Positions 13,570 to 22,296 of a stretch of 32,190 bases of DNA are shown piece after piece. Numbering within the stretch: position 1 is the first letter of the stretch; each line of letters starts with the position of its first letter. Below the pieces are notes generated by a model. The model searched no databases. It was not told where the DNA came from and saw nothing but the letters and a program-made list of their open reading frames with translations. Location: positions 1 to 32,190 of the forward strand of contig NZ_FOLM01000029.1 of the NCBI RefSeq assembly GCF_900112355.1. The letters are read 5' to 3'. The DNA comes from Streptomyces aidingensis. GTDB lineage: Bacteria > Actinomycetota > Actinomycetes > Streptomycetales > Streptomycetaceae. The translations under genes and the position numbers were made by a program.

Positions 13570-16500
13570 GTGAGACGATCAGTCATGCGTCGACTAGTGC
13601 CGACGCTGGCCGCCGCGGCCGTGGTCGCGGCCGGTCTGACCATTCCGCTGTCCCAGGCGTCGGCGGCGACCGGCGGGGTCACCGGCTATGCGACGCAGAA
13701 CGGCGGGACCACCGGCGGGGCCGGTGGGCAGACCGTGCGGGCCACGACGGGAACCGCCATCCATGCGGCGCTGTGCAACCGGTCCAGCACCAGTGTCCCG
13801 ATCACCATCGAGGTCGAGGGCACCATCAACCACGGCAACACCAGCAAGGTGTCGGGTGACGGCTGTGACACCTCCGACGACGTGATCGAGCTCAAGGGAA
13901 TCAGCAACGTCACGATCGTCGGGGTGGGCGGCGGCGCGGTCTTCGACCAGCTGGGCATCCACATCCGGGACTCCAGCAACATCATCATCCAGAACGTGAC
14001 CGTCCGGAACGTCAAGAAGTCCGGCTCGCCGACCTCCAACGGCGGCGACGCCATCGGCATGGAGAGCAACGTCCGCAACGTCTGGGTGGACCATGTCACC
14101 CTGGAGGCGTCCGGCGGGGAGTCGGAGGGCTTCGACGGCCTCTTCGACATGAAGAACAACGTGCAGTACGTGACGCTGTCCTACAGCATCCTGCGCAACT
14201 CCGAGCGGGGCGGACTCATCGGCTCCAGCGAGAGCGACACCTCCAACGGCTACGTCACGTTCCACCACAACGTGTACCAGAACCTCAACTCCCGCACCCC
14301 GCTGCTGCGCGGCGGCATCGCCCACATGTACAACAACCACTATGTGGGCCTCGTCGAGTCCGGGATCAACTCCCGGGCCGGAGCGCGCGCCAAGGTGGAC
14401 AACAACTACTTCCAGGACTCCAAGGACGTCCTGGGCACCTTCTACACCAACGAGCGCGGCACCTGGGAGGTCAACGGCAACATCTTCGACAACGTGACCT
14501 GGTCCGGCGAGGGAGACGAGAACTACCCCGCCGGCCCCGATCCGCAGTCCACCACCTCCGTCAGCATCCCGTACTCCTACGAGCTCGACGACGCCGGCTG
14601 TGTGCCGGAGGTGGTGAGCCAGACCGCGGGCGCGAACAAGGGCAACCAGGTCTCCGACGGCAACTGCGAAGCGACCGGCTCCACCGGCTCCACCGGATCA
14701 ACGGGATCGACCGGATCGACCGGTACGACCGGATCAACGGGCTCGACGGGCTCGACCGGCTCGACCGACCCGACCGATCCCCCCGACGGGACCAACCTCA
14801 GCATCGGCGCGGGGGCCGACGGCTCCAGCAAGGCCAGCGGCACCAGCTACGGCAACGTCATCGACGGTGACATGAGCACCTACTGGTCGCCGAGCGGCTC
14901 GACCGGCCGCATCTCGGTCAAGTGGGGCTCCGACACCACGGTGTCCACCATCAACATCCGGGAAGCGGCCGGAGCCGAAGGCAACATCGGCTCCTGGCGG
15001 GTCGTGGACCACGACAGCGGCACCGTCCTGACCACCGGCAGCGGCGCCGGCGTCATCACCTTCAGCCCGACCACGCTGCGCAAGATCAACTTCGAGATCA
15101 CCAGCTCGAACGGCACCCCGCGGGTCGCCGAATTCGAGACCTACGCCGGCTCGCCGAACAGCACCACCGGCGGCACCACCACCACCGGCGACTCGACGGG
15201 CGGCACCGACCCGACGCCGACCCGCTACGAGGCCGAGAGCTCGCCGGCCACCTGTGACGGCAGCATCGACTCCAACCACTCCGGCTACTCCGGCTCCGGC
15301 TTCTGCAACACCGACAACACCACCGGCGCCGCCGCGCAGTTCACCGTCAACGCCGCCGCCTCCGGCACCGCGACGCTGGAGATCCGGTACGCCAACGGCG
15401 GCTCCTCCGGCCGCCCGGCCGCCGTGACCGTCAACGGCTCCTCGGCCCAGAGCCTCTCCTTCAGCACCACCGGGGCCTGGAACAACTGGGCCACCGCCAC
15501 GCTCACCGTCCCGGTGAACTCCGGCAGCAACACCATCCGCCTCGCCGCCACCGGCTCCGACGGCCTGCCCAACATCGACTACCTGGACGTCACCACCAGC
15601 GACGGCGGCGGCACCACCACCGGGTCTACCACCGACGGTTCCACCGGCGGCTCGACAAGCGGCAGCACCGGCGGCGGCGACCCCTCGGACACGCTCTATG
15701 TGGCCCCGAACGGCAGTGACGGCGCGCCGGGCACCGAGTCCAGCCCGACCACGCTGCCCTCGGCGATCGAGCGGGTCGAGCCGGGCGGGACGATCTACCT
15801 GCGCGGCGGGACCTACCGCTACTCCGAGACGATCACCATCCAGCCGGGCAACGACGGCACCTCGGGCAACCGCACCGAGCTGTTCGCCTACCCCGGCGAG
15901 ACCCCGGTGCTCAACTTCTCCGCCCAGAGCGAGAACTCGGCCAACCGCGGGCTCGCCATCGGCGGCGACTGGTGGCACATCTACGGCATCGTCGTGGAGC
16001 GCGCCGGTGACAACGGCATCCTGGTCGGCGGCAACAACAACATCATCGAGCGCACGGTCACCCGCCACAACCGGGACACCGGGCTCCAGCTCTCCCGGCT
16101 GATCGCCGGCGCTCCCCGGAGCGAGTGGCCCTCGAACAACCTCATCCTGAGCGCGGTGTCGCACGACAACGTCGACTCCGACGGGGAGGACGCCGACGGC
16201 TTCGCCCCCAAGCTGACCGTCGGCCCCGGCAACGTCTTCCGCTACACCGTCTCCCACAACAACATCGACGACGGCTACGACCTCTTCACCAAGACCGACA
16301 CCGGCCCGATCGGCGCGGTGACCATCGAACACTCCCTCGCCTACGACAACGGCACCCTCTCCGACGGCTCCCAGGCCGGGGCCGGTGACCGCAACGGCTA
16401 CAAGCTCGGCGGCGAGGACATCGGCGTCGACCACATCGTCCGGGGCAACATCGCCTTCGAAAACGGCAAGCACGGGTTCACCTACAACCGGAACCTCGGC

Positions 16501-16764
16501 TCCATGACCGTCTCGGACAACCTCTCCATCGGCAACGAGGAGCGCAACTTCAATTTCGACGGCGGCAGCTCGGTGTTCCGCAACAACACCTCCTGCGACA
16601 GCGGATCCACCGACCGCATCATCGGCAACGCCGACAGCTCCAACCAGTTCTGGTCCGGCTCCAACGGATCCCGCTGCTCCGCCTACAGCGGCTCCCTGGA
16701 CTGGCACTTCGCCTCCGACGGCCGGCTGGTCGTCACCATCGGCGGGACCCAGGTCAATCTGTAA
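13570..16764 (+). CDS. Double pectate lyase: PL1 + F5/8C-like + CBM35 + PL9
   Basis: Secreted modular enzyme of 1064 residues for homogalacturonan. Signal peptide 1-32 (MRRSVMRRLVP..., cleavage after SQASA). PL1 beta-helix about 36-366, with VWVDHV, GFDGLFDMKNNVQYVTLSYS, the R-x-P-x-x-R stretch NSRTPLLRGG (Arg242, Arg247) and HMYNNHY. STG-repeat linker 367-401. F5/8C/CBM32-like module about 407-527 (NVIDGDMSTYWS). CBM35 about 552-674 (RYEAESSPATCDGS to LPNIDYLDV). Linker. PL9 beta-helix about 707-1064 (LYVAPNGSDG, GDWWHIYGI, DSDGEDADGFAPKL), with calcium-type Asp residues (871, 874, 876) and the candidate catalytic Lys881. The start is the GTG at 13570, 8 nt after GGAGG; the upstream in-frame GTG (13528) lies at the -10 box. 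Two different lyase folds in one chain is unusual. Confidence 0.93.
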   Translation: MRRSVMRRLVPTLAAAAVVAAGLTIPLSQASAATGGVTGYATQNGGTTGGAGGQTVRATTGTAIHAALCNRSSTSVPITIEVEGTINHGNTSKVSGDGCDTSDDVIELKGISNVTIVGVGGGAVFDQLGIHIRDSSNIIIQNVTVRNVKKSGSPTSNGGDAIGMESNVRNVWVDHVTLEASGGESEGFDGLFDMKNNVQYVTLSYSILRNSERGGLIGSSESDTSNGYVTFHHNVYQNLNSRTPLLRGGIAHMYNNHYVGLVESGINSRAGARAKVDNNYFQDSKDVLGTFYTNERGTWEVNGNIFDNVTWSGEGDENYPAGPDPQSTTSVSIPYSYELDDAGCVPEVVSQTAGANKGNQVSDGNCEATGSTGSTGSTGSTGSTGTTGSTGSTGSTGSTDPTDPPDGTNLSIGAGADGSSKASGTSYGNVIDGDMSTYWSPSGSTGRISVKWGSDTTVSTINIREAAGAEGNIGSWRVVDHDSGTVLTTGSGAGVITFSPTTLRKINFEITSSNGTPRVAEFETYAGSPNSTTGGTTTTGDSTGGTDPTPTRYEAESSPATCDGSIDSNHSGYSGSGFCNTDNTTGAAAQFTVNAAASGTATLEIRYANGGSSGRPAAVTVNGSSAQSLSFSTTGAWNNWATATLTVPVNSGSNTIRLAATGSDGLPNIDYLDVTTSDGGGTTTGSTTDGSTGGSTSGSTGGGDPSDTLYVAPNGSDGAPGTESSPTTLPSAIERVEPGGTIYLRGGTYRYSETITIQPGNDGTSGNRTELFAYPGETPVLNFSAQSENSANRGLAIGGDWWHIYGIVVERAGDNGILVGGNNNIIERTVTRHNRDTGLQLSRLIAGAPRSEWPSNNLILSAVSHDNVDSDGEDADGFAPKLTVGPGNVFRYTVSHNNIDDGYDLFTKTDTGPIGAVTIEHSLAYDNGTLSDGSQAGAGDRNGYKLGGEDIGVDHIVRGNIAFENGKHGFTYNRNLGSMTVSDNLSIGNEERNFNFDGGSSVFRNNTSCDSGSTDRIIGNADSSNQFWSGSNGSRCSAYSGSLDWHFASDGRLVVTIGGTQVNL
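14677..14766 (+). repeat. Gly-Ser-Thr linker repeat in the double pectate lyase gene
   Basis: About ten 9-bp units encoding GST/GTT, with mixed codons (ggctccacc, ggatcaacg, ggatcgacc, ggctcgacg). It links the PL1 domain to the binding modules and may vary in length. Confidence 0.8.
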
Positions 16765-16802
16765 CCCCTCGCGCTGACAGCGCTGGAGCCGCATTGACGC
16801 CG

Positions 16803-16830
16803 GCCGGTCCCGTCGAACATACGGGCCGGC
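16803..16830 (+). terminator. Hairpin after the double pectate lyase gene
   Basis: GCCGG-T-CCCGT (16803-16813) pairs with ACGGGCCGGC (16821-16830) with one bulged base and a 7-nt loop, 38 bp after the stop. The rest of the 184-bp gap up to the next gene shows no obvious operator. Confidence 0.5.
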
Positions 16831-16948
16831 CGGCCGTCCCAGGGCTGACGCCAGTACCCGGGTCACGGGCAGTCCCCCTCCGCCGCGGCAGCGGATGTCC
16901 GCAGCCGGTCGTGCGTCCCGCACCCCATCGAAAGAGGTGGTATCGATC

Positions 16949-18583
16949 ATGTGGTTCAGTAGCCTCCGAGGCTGCCGCATCCCGTCGGGAGCGCTGCGAC
17001 TCGCCCTGGCGGCGGCGGTGCTCCTCCCGTGCGTGTCGGTTGCGCAGGCGCAGCCCGCCGCCGCTCAAGGCCATACGCTCACCGTCGCGACCGACGGCAG
17101 CGACTCCCACCCCGGCACCGTCGCGGCTCCCCTGCGCACCATCCAGCGCGCCGTCGATCTGGCCGAGCCCGGTACCGTGATCCAGATCCGCGGCGGCACC
17201 TACGACCCGGGCGTCAACATCCGCATCGAGAAGAGCGGCACCCCCTCGCAGCCGATCACCATGCGGGCCTACCCCGGCGAGCACGTCGTCATCGACGGCG
17301 AGAACATGCCCAACACCCCCGCCCCGTTCGGCGAGTCCTATCCGCGCATCGAACGCGGCGCGATCCATGTCAGCGGCGACTGGTGGCGCTTCGAGGACCT
17401 GGAGATCATCAACGGGCCCTACGGGATCTTCGCCATCGAGTCCAGCAACAACATCTACCGGGACCTGATCACCCGCGACAACTACGAGACCGGGCTGCAC
17501 CTGGTGCTCGACTCCAGCCACAACCAGGTCATCAATCTCGACAGCTACGGCAACCGCGACCCGCGCAAGAACGGCGAGAGCGCCGACGGCCTGGCCATCA
17601 AGCAGGGCACCGGCTCGGGCAATGTGGTGACCGGCGCCAGGATGTGGAACAACGCCGACGACGGCTTCGACTCCTGGGACTTCCTCTCCCCGATCCGCAT
17701 CGAGGACTCCGTCGCCTGGGGCAACGGCGTCGACCGCTGGGGCTTCCCCGGATGGGAGGGCGACGGCAACGGTTTCAAACTGGGACGCGGCGAGGCGAAC
17801 CACCTCGTGCACAACAGCATCGCCTTCGACAACGCCGTGGGCGGATTCATCGACAACGGCAACCCCGGCTCGCTGCGCCTGGAGAACAACACCGCCTGGG
17901 CCAACGGCGGCAGCGGGTTCGTCTTCAACCGGTCGACGTCGACGCTGAACCGCAATCTGTCGGTGGCCAACGGGGCAGGCGTCAGCCTCGGCTCCTCGGG
18001 CGGCAGCGGCAACTCCTGGGATCTCAGGGACGACTGGAGCAACGCCGACCTGCTCACCACATCGTCCGCACAGATCAAGGGCCCGCGCGCCGCCGACGGC
18101 TCGATCCCGGCCACGGACTTCCTCCGCCCCCGCGACCACGCAGGTCTCGGCGCCGACTTCAGTGACGACCACGGCGGAGGCGAACCGCTGCCCGTACGCC
18201 ATGAGGCGGAGCACGCGCCGGCCACCTGCGACGGCAGCATCGACACCAACCACTCCGGCTACTCCGGCAGCGGGTTCTGCAACACCGACAACGTCACCGG
18301 AGCGGCGGCGCGGTTCACCGTGGAGGCCGGCAGCACGACCAGGGCCACCCTGGTGATCCGGTACGCCAACGGCGCCGCGGGCAGCCGCCCCGCGGAGCTG
18401 GTGGTGAACGGCTCGGCCGTGGAGCCGGTCACGTTCCCGCCCACGGGCGCCTGGGCGAACTGGGCAACGGCGACGCTCACGGTGCCGGTGCACTCCGGCA
18501 GCAACACCCTCGCCATCGTGGCCACCGGCCCCGACGGCCTGCCCAACATCGACTACCTGGAACTCTCCACCGGCAACACCTGA
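16949..18583 (+). CDS. PL9 pectate lyase with C-terminal CBM35
   Basis: Secreted enzyme of 544 residues. Signal peptide 1-35 (ending AQAQ), then a right-handed beta-helix of the PL9 type, about 42-400: LTVATDGSDSHPGT, IQIRGGTYDPG, GDWWRFEDLEI, GESADGLAIKQG (Asp213, Lys218 at the calcium/catalytic positions), NADDGFDSW, EGDGNGFKLG and GFVFNRS. The CBM35 (417-544) is very close to the one inside the upstream double lyase (TCDGSID-NHSGYSGSGFCN in both). The ATG at 16949 is preferred over 16895 because AAAGAGGTGG lies 8 nt upstream and the signal peptide then starts normally. It follows the double lyase by 184 bp on the same strand, so the two probably act together on pectin. Confidence 0.92.
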   Translation: MWFSSLRGCRIPSGALRLALAAAVLLPCVSVAQAQPAAAQGHTLTVATDGSDSHPGTVAAPLRTIQRAVDLAEPGTVIQIRGGTYDPGVNIRIEKSGTPSQPITMRAYPGEHVVIDGENMPNTPAPFGESYPRIERGAIHVSGDWWRFEDLEIINGPYGIFAIESSNNIYRDLITRDNYETGLHLVLDSSHNQVINLDSYGNRDPRKNGESADGLAIKQGTGSGNVVTGARMWNNADDGFDSWDFLSPIRIEDSVAWGNGVDRWGFPGWEGDGNGFKLGRGEANHLVHNSIAFDNAVGGFIDNGNPGSLRLENNTAWANGGSGFVFNRSTSTLNRNLSVANGAGVSLGSSGGSGNSWDLRDDWSNADLLTTSSAQIKGPRAADGSIPATDFLRPRDHAGLGADFSDDHGGGEPLPVRHEAEHAPATCDGSIDTNHSGYSGSGFCNTDNVTGAAARFTVEAGSTTRATLVIRYANGAAGSRPAELVVNGSAVEPVTFPPTGAWANWATATLTVPVHSGSNTLAIVATGPDGLPNIDYLELSTGNT

Positions 18584-18626
18584 CCGGCCGTGCCGGAACG
18601 GTGCCCGGACCGAGATCCCACACACC

Positions 18627-18656
18627 AGGCCCCCGCCGCAGTCGCGGCGGGGGCCT
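18627..18656. terminator. 13-bp hairpin between PL9 lyase and HATPase gene
   Basis: Perfect stem (arms 18627-18639 and 18644-18656, AGGCCCCCGCCGC and complement) with loop AGTC, between two convergent genes. Confidence 0.8.
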
Positions 18657-18698
18657 CAGCAGCGGCCGCGCGCCTGCGCGGAGTCCCCCTCGCGGCCC

Positions 18699-19163
18699 TC
18701 AGTCACGGTCGTGCAGCCGCACTCCTGCCACCACTGTCTTGCCCCGGGCGGGGCGGGGGATGACGGCCCAGGCGGCGGCGAGGGCGTCCACCAGCAGCAG
18801 GCCGCGCCCGCCGCGCCCGCCGCGTGCGCCGGGACCGGCGGAGCGGGTGATGATCGGCAGGGTGCTCCCGGCGTCCGAGACGGCCAGCCAATAGTGCCCG
18901 TCACCCCTCCACAGGACCACCTCGATGAGGTGGTCCTCGGTGGGCTGCGGCCCGTAGCGGACGGAGTTGGTGACCAGTTCGGAGGCCAGCAGCCGCAGAT
19001 CGTCCCGCAGTTGCGGGCGGCAGGCGCCGGGCAGTGCCTCGGCCACGGCCTGGCGGGCCCGCCGCACGGACAGCGGTTCGGCGGGGAACGTCCAGTGGGA
19101 CGGGATGGCCGGAATGGCGGGCGGGATAGCGGTGGGCAGGGTGGGGGACGGGATTCCGGGCAT
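18699..19163 (-). CDS. HATPase-domain protein (RsbW/AbaA-type anti-sigma-like)
   Basis: GHKL-type ATP-binding protein of 154 residues. N-box LLASELVTNSVRYG (Glu and Asn for Mg-ATP), G1 box LAVSDAGS, and a Gly-rich lid GGRGGRGLLLVDALAAAW. Proteins of this size in actinomycetes are RsbW-like kinases or partners of WhiJ-type regulators. The ATG at 19163 is chosen for its GAGGAG 7 nt upstream; the frame is open further, but that part is not conserved-looking. It is divergent from an XRE-DUF5753 gene followed by DUF397, the set found at many WhiJ/AbaA-like loci of Streptomyces that influence development and antibiotic production. Confidence 0.85.
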   Translation of the reverse strand: MPGIPSPTLPTAIPPAIPAIPSHWTFPAEPLSVRRARQAVAEALPGACRPQLRDDLRLLASELVTNSVRYGPQPTEDHLIEVVLWRGDGHYWLAVSDAGSTLPIITRSAGPGARGGRGGRGLLLVDALAAAWAVIPRPARGKTVVAGVRLHDRD

Positions 19164-19456
19164 GACGGAACTCCTCGCTGTGCGGTGGTGGTTCGTGGAA
19201 CGGATCGCAGACCCACGCGCCGGACGGCCGCACCGGTGGCTCGCCTCCCCGGGCAACGAGCACACCCACCCCGGGGAAAGGCGGGCACGCTCGCGCGGTG
19301 CACTTCCGGCAGATGCCGTCCGTGGCTGGCGCGTTACTCGAAGCTAGCGGTTCGCGCGGCACAGTGCCACCAGCTGAGAGGCATTTGCCACTATCGAGTT
19401 GGACCGAGATCGGCCTGTCACGGCAGACTGAGGCCGCCAGAGTTGGAGAGGACGGC
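19164..19456. promoter_or_regulatory. Divergent intergenic region of the WhiJ-type locus
   Basis: 293 bp without a convincing gene, somewhat less GC-rich than its surroundings near 19330-19440. Promoters for both directions should lie here, but I see no clear operator. Confidence 0.3.
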
Positions 19457-20308
19457 ATGCCGACGCGACGCACACCCACCGAGCGCCAGAAGCGGCTGGG
19501 CGCTGAACTGCGCAAACTCCGGGTCGCCGCTGGGCGGAGCACCGAGTACGCGGCCGGGCTGCTGGGCGTGGACCGCAACAAGATCTCCAACATGGAGTCA
19601 GGCGTACGAGTGATCAGCCCAGAACGTGTGCGAACCCTGACCAGCAACTACGACTGCACCGACGCCCTTTACGTCGAAGCACTCGCGGCGATGGCCGGAG
19701 GCGGTGAACGTGGCTGGTGGGAACAGCACCGGGGAACCTTGCCCTCTGGCCTGCTCGACATCGCGGAACTTGAGTGGCACGCGGTCCGCCTGCATACTGC
19801 ACAGACCGTGCACCTGCCGGGCCTGTTCCAGACCGAGGACTACGCGCGGTCGGTCTTCACCGCAGTTCTGCCACCGCTCTCCCGGCTGGAGGTCGAGCTG
19901 CGGGTGAGCCATCGCATGCAGCGACAGCGCGTACTGGACAGGGACCCGCCGCCTCCCTATGTCGGTTACATCCACGAGGCGGCATTGCGCATGCAGTTCG
20001 GCGGACGTGAAGTCACCCGGCATCAGCTTGAACACCTCTGCGTGATGTCGGAAAGAGAGAACATCACTCTGCGGGTGATTCCGGTTGAGTGCGGAGCCGT
20101 CCCGGGCGCGGGGCACGCCATTCTCTACGCCGAAGGCGTCGTACCCAAACTGGACACTGTGCAAATCGATTCCGCGCATGGAGCAGTCTTCGCCCATGCG
20201 GAAGCCCAGCTCGCCAAGTACCGGGCACACATAGAGTGGATGGCCAAGGCTGCCCTGCCACCAGAGGACTCGCGAGACTTCATGCTCACCATCGCCCGTC
20301 AACTCTGA
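19457..20308 (+). CDS. XRE-family regulator with DUF5753 (WhiJ-like)
   Basis: DNA-binding protein of 283 residues. The N-terminal Cro/CI-type HTH spans about 12-68 (LGAELRKLRVAAGRSTEYAA, then GVDRNKISNMESG). The rest is DUF5753: LHTAQTVHLPGLFQTEDYAR, RMQRQRVLDRD, YIHEAALRM, ENITLRVIP and a final FMLTIARQL. This architecture defines the large WhiJ-like family of streptomycetes. The ATG at 19457 is set by GGAGAGG 5 nt upstream; the frame is open to 19298. The DUF397 gene follows after 9 bp. Its codon use is a little less GC-extreme than its neighbours, as is common for these frequently exchanged loci. Confidence 0.9.
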   Translation: MPTRRTPTERQKRLGAELRKLRVAAGRSTEYAAGLLGVDRNKISNMESGVRVISPERVRTLTSNYDCTDALYVEALAAMAGGGERGWWEQHRGTLPSGLLDIAELEWHAVRLHTAQTVHLPGLFQTEDYARSVFTAVLPPLSRLEVELRVSHRMQRQRVLDRDPPPPYVGYIHEAALRMQFGGREVTRHQLEHLCVMSERENITLRVIPVECGAVPGAGHAILYAEGVVPKLDTVQIDSAHGAVFAHAEAQLAKYRAHIEWMAKAALPPEDSRDFMLTIARQL

Positions 20309-20317
20309 GGAGCATCC

Positions 20318-20509
20318 ATGTCGCACATCACCTGGGAAGAGCCCTTCTGCGGTGAGGGCAACAACTGCTTCCGCCTGGGCACCGACCCCGACGGGAACGC
20401 CTACATCGCCGTCAACGGCCAGGAGAGCCACTACCTCACCGACACAGCAGAGGCTCTGCGCACTCTCATCCGTGAGATAAAGGCCGGCAAGGCCGACCAC
20501 CTGCTCTGA
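20318..20509 (+). CDS. DUF397 protein
   Basis: Small 63-residue protein opening ITWEEPFCGEGNNCFRLG and continuing with VNGQES and LRTLIREIKAGKADHLL, the DUF397 pattern (short beta-rich body, C-terminal helix). It is always found with XRE-DUF5753 regulators; DUF397 proteins are thought to counteract or modulate them, partly like an antitoxin-type pair. The ATG has GAGGAG 5 nt upstream. Confidence 0.9.
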   Translation: MSHITWEEPFCGEGNNCFRLGTDPDGNAYIAVNGQESHYLTDTAEALRTLIREIKAGKADHLL

Positions 20510-20562
20510 CCGGCCTCAGCCCTGCGCCGAAGCCGCAGGCCGCGTGCAAGGAAGGACCCACC

Positions 20563-20690
20563 GTGCACACCGGCCCCAGGACTTCGCCGCCCGCTTCGAT
20601 GACGCGCTCACCAGCGCCCCCGGCCTGGACCTGGCCCTGCCGCGCCATCTGCTGACGCTGCCGGCTGCTGCTGAGCGCGGAACCGCTCAA
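20563..20690 (+). other. Possible gene remnant downstream of DUF397
   Basis: After AAGGAAGG, a stretch in the frame starting near 20577 reads QDFAARFDDALTSAPGLDLA, then LPRHLLTLPAAAE. It looks protein-like with proper GC3, then loses sense and runs into the convergent DUF2306 gene. I cannot name a family. It may be the 5' end of a gene cut by the rearrangement that placed the next block here, or chance. Confidence 0.2.
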
Positions 20691-21357
20691 TCTGCCCGGA
20701 CGCGGCCGGACCCCTCGGGCCGGTGCACGGGAGCCGGCCGCGGCCGGCGGGCGAGCCACTCGGCCACGGCGAGGTTGATCACCCAGCCGAGGGCGTGGAC
20801 CAGGGCCTTGGCGGCCCCCCGGGCGGGCCGAAGACGACGATCGCGGGTATGAACAGCAGTGTCTGGGTGCCCGCCCCCATCCCGATCGCGTAGCCGCGCA
20901 GCATCCATGCGCGGTGCCGGGCCAGGTCGCGCCGCCGGACCGCGGTGAAGGCCAGGACGAGAGAGGCGGCCATGGCCAGGCCGAAGACCAGGCGGACACC
21001 GGTCAAGAGGCCACCGTCGCCCTCCGCCCGGGGGTAGAACAAGGTCATCCACAGACCTGACAGCGCCGCGGCGAGACCGCACACCACCAGGAACCGGCCG
21101 GCCGCGCGGTGCCGGCCTGGGTGCCGGCGGCGGATGGCGGGGACGAACTGGAAGGCGCCCAGGACGCCGAACGGGACGGCGGCGAGGATGTGGACGACCA
21201 CGGGCGCGGGGGAGGCGAAGAACCGGGCGTTCTCCGGGGTGATGTCCGCGCCGCCGGCCGGCTCGGCGATGCGGAAGACGCCGGCGATCGAGGGGATGAC
21301 CGCGAGCGCCAGGAGTCCGGCGAGCGCGAATCTCCGGGGTGTGGAGGTACTGGTCAC
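20687..21357 (-). CDS. DUF2306 membrane protein with a one-base frame break
   Basis: Five-helix membrane protein of unknown function. Visible: RRFALAGLLALAVIPSIAGVF, VVVHILAAVPFGVLGAFQFV, RRRHPGRHRAAGRFLVVCG, a third helix ending in LFYPR, then RRRDLARHRAWMLRGYAIGMGAG, a His/Arg pattern typical of DUF2306. The frame runs out after FGPPGG, but the neighbouring frame gives the expected end AAKALVHALGWVINLAVAEW. The switch falls at a run of six C (20815-20820); one more C would restore a single frame. Probably a sequencing error or a recent mutation. GTG start at 21357 with AAAGG upstream. Last gene of the ABC-exporter transcript. Confidence 0.75.
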
Positions 21358-21452
21358 GGGGGGCCTTTCCCGGCTGTGCCGAGGGTGTCGTGCGGTGTTC
21401 GTCCGCCGGGACGGGGGCCCGGGGGAGTGCTGGAGGGCGGCGGGTGCGGGTC

Positions 21453-22296
21453 CTACCGTTCGCGGCGGTAGAGCCGCATGGTCAGGGGGGCGAACACGGC
21501 GACCAGGGCGGCGCAGGTGGCCAGGACCCAGCCGGTCTCGGTGGTGACCGGCTCCCCGTGCATCAGGCCGCGTACGGCGGTGACCAGGTGCGTGACCGGG
21601 TTGACGTCCACGAACGCTTCGAGCCAGCCGGGCAGGGTGGCGGGGTCGACGAAGACGTTGCTGACGAAGCTCATCGGGAACGTCACCAGGATGCCGAGGA
21701 ACATCACCGACTCGGGGGTGCGGGCCAGCAGGCCGAGGCTTGTCCAGACCCACGACAGGCTCCAGGCGAACAGCAGCACCAGGCCCACCCCGGCCAGCAC
21801 CCCGGTCGGGCCCGCGGCGGGGCGGAAGCCCAGCAGCACGCCGAGGCCCATGATCATGGTGGCGGCGATGGCGTAGCGGCCCAGGTCGGCCAGCAGCGCC
21901 CCGGCCACCGGCGCCGGGCGCCAGATCGGCAGTGACCGGAACCGGTCGAACACCCCCTTGGCGATATCGGTGTTGAGTGCCACCGCGGTCGACTGGGTGG
22001 TCATCGTGACCGTCATGACCAGGATGCCGGGCAGCACCGACTGCAGGTACTCCCCGGTGGAGCCGGCCAGCGCCCCGCCGAACAGGTAGGTGAACATCAC
22101 CAGCATCATCAGCGGGAACACGGTGACATCGAAGAGCTGGTCGGGGAGGTGTCTGATGCGCAGGGCCGCCCGCCAGGCGAAGGCGAGTGCGGCGGCCGGG
22201 GCGGGCGGGGCGTGTCCGGGTTGGCAGTGCCGGGCGGGGCGGGGCGTCGGCGGCATCGGCGGCATCGGCGGGCAGTGGGGCCGGGGCGGTGTTCAT
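21453..22296 (-). CDS. ABC-2 type exporter permease (DrrB-like)
   Basis: Six-helix membrane subunit of a drug or lipid exporter. Family strings: IRHLPDQLFDVTVFPLMMLVMFTYLFGG (28 residues in all, helix 1), VFDRFRSLPIWR, MFLGILVTFPMSFVSNVFV and VNPVTHLVTAVRGLM. It pairs with the ATPase gene upstream. The expected start, an ATG at 22294-22296, overlaps the ATPase stop as ATGA and has AGGAGG at a good distance. That ATG is one base out of frame with the permease body, which is open only from an ATG at 22265 without SD. An extra base in the G/C-rich stretch 22200-22260 would explain this. Confidence 0.8.

Noticed and set aside
14677..14766. CRISPR-like or satellite array
   Set aside because: Short 9-bp units in frame encode a Gly-Ser-Thr linker; no spacers.
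14734..16980. 748-codon frame antisense to the double pectate lyase
   Set aside because: Gly/Val/Asp-rich low-complexity mirror of the lyase repeats; no start signals and no recognisable fold.
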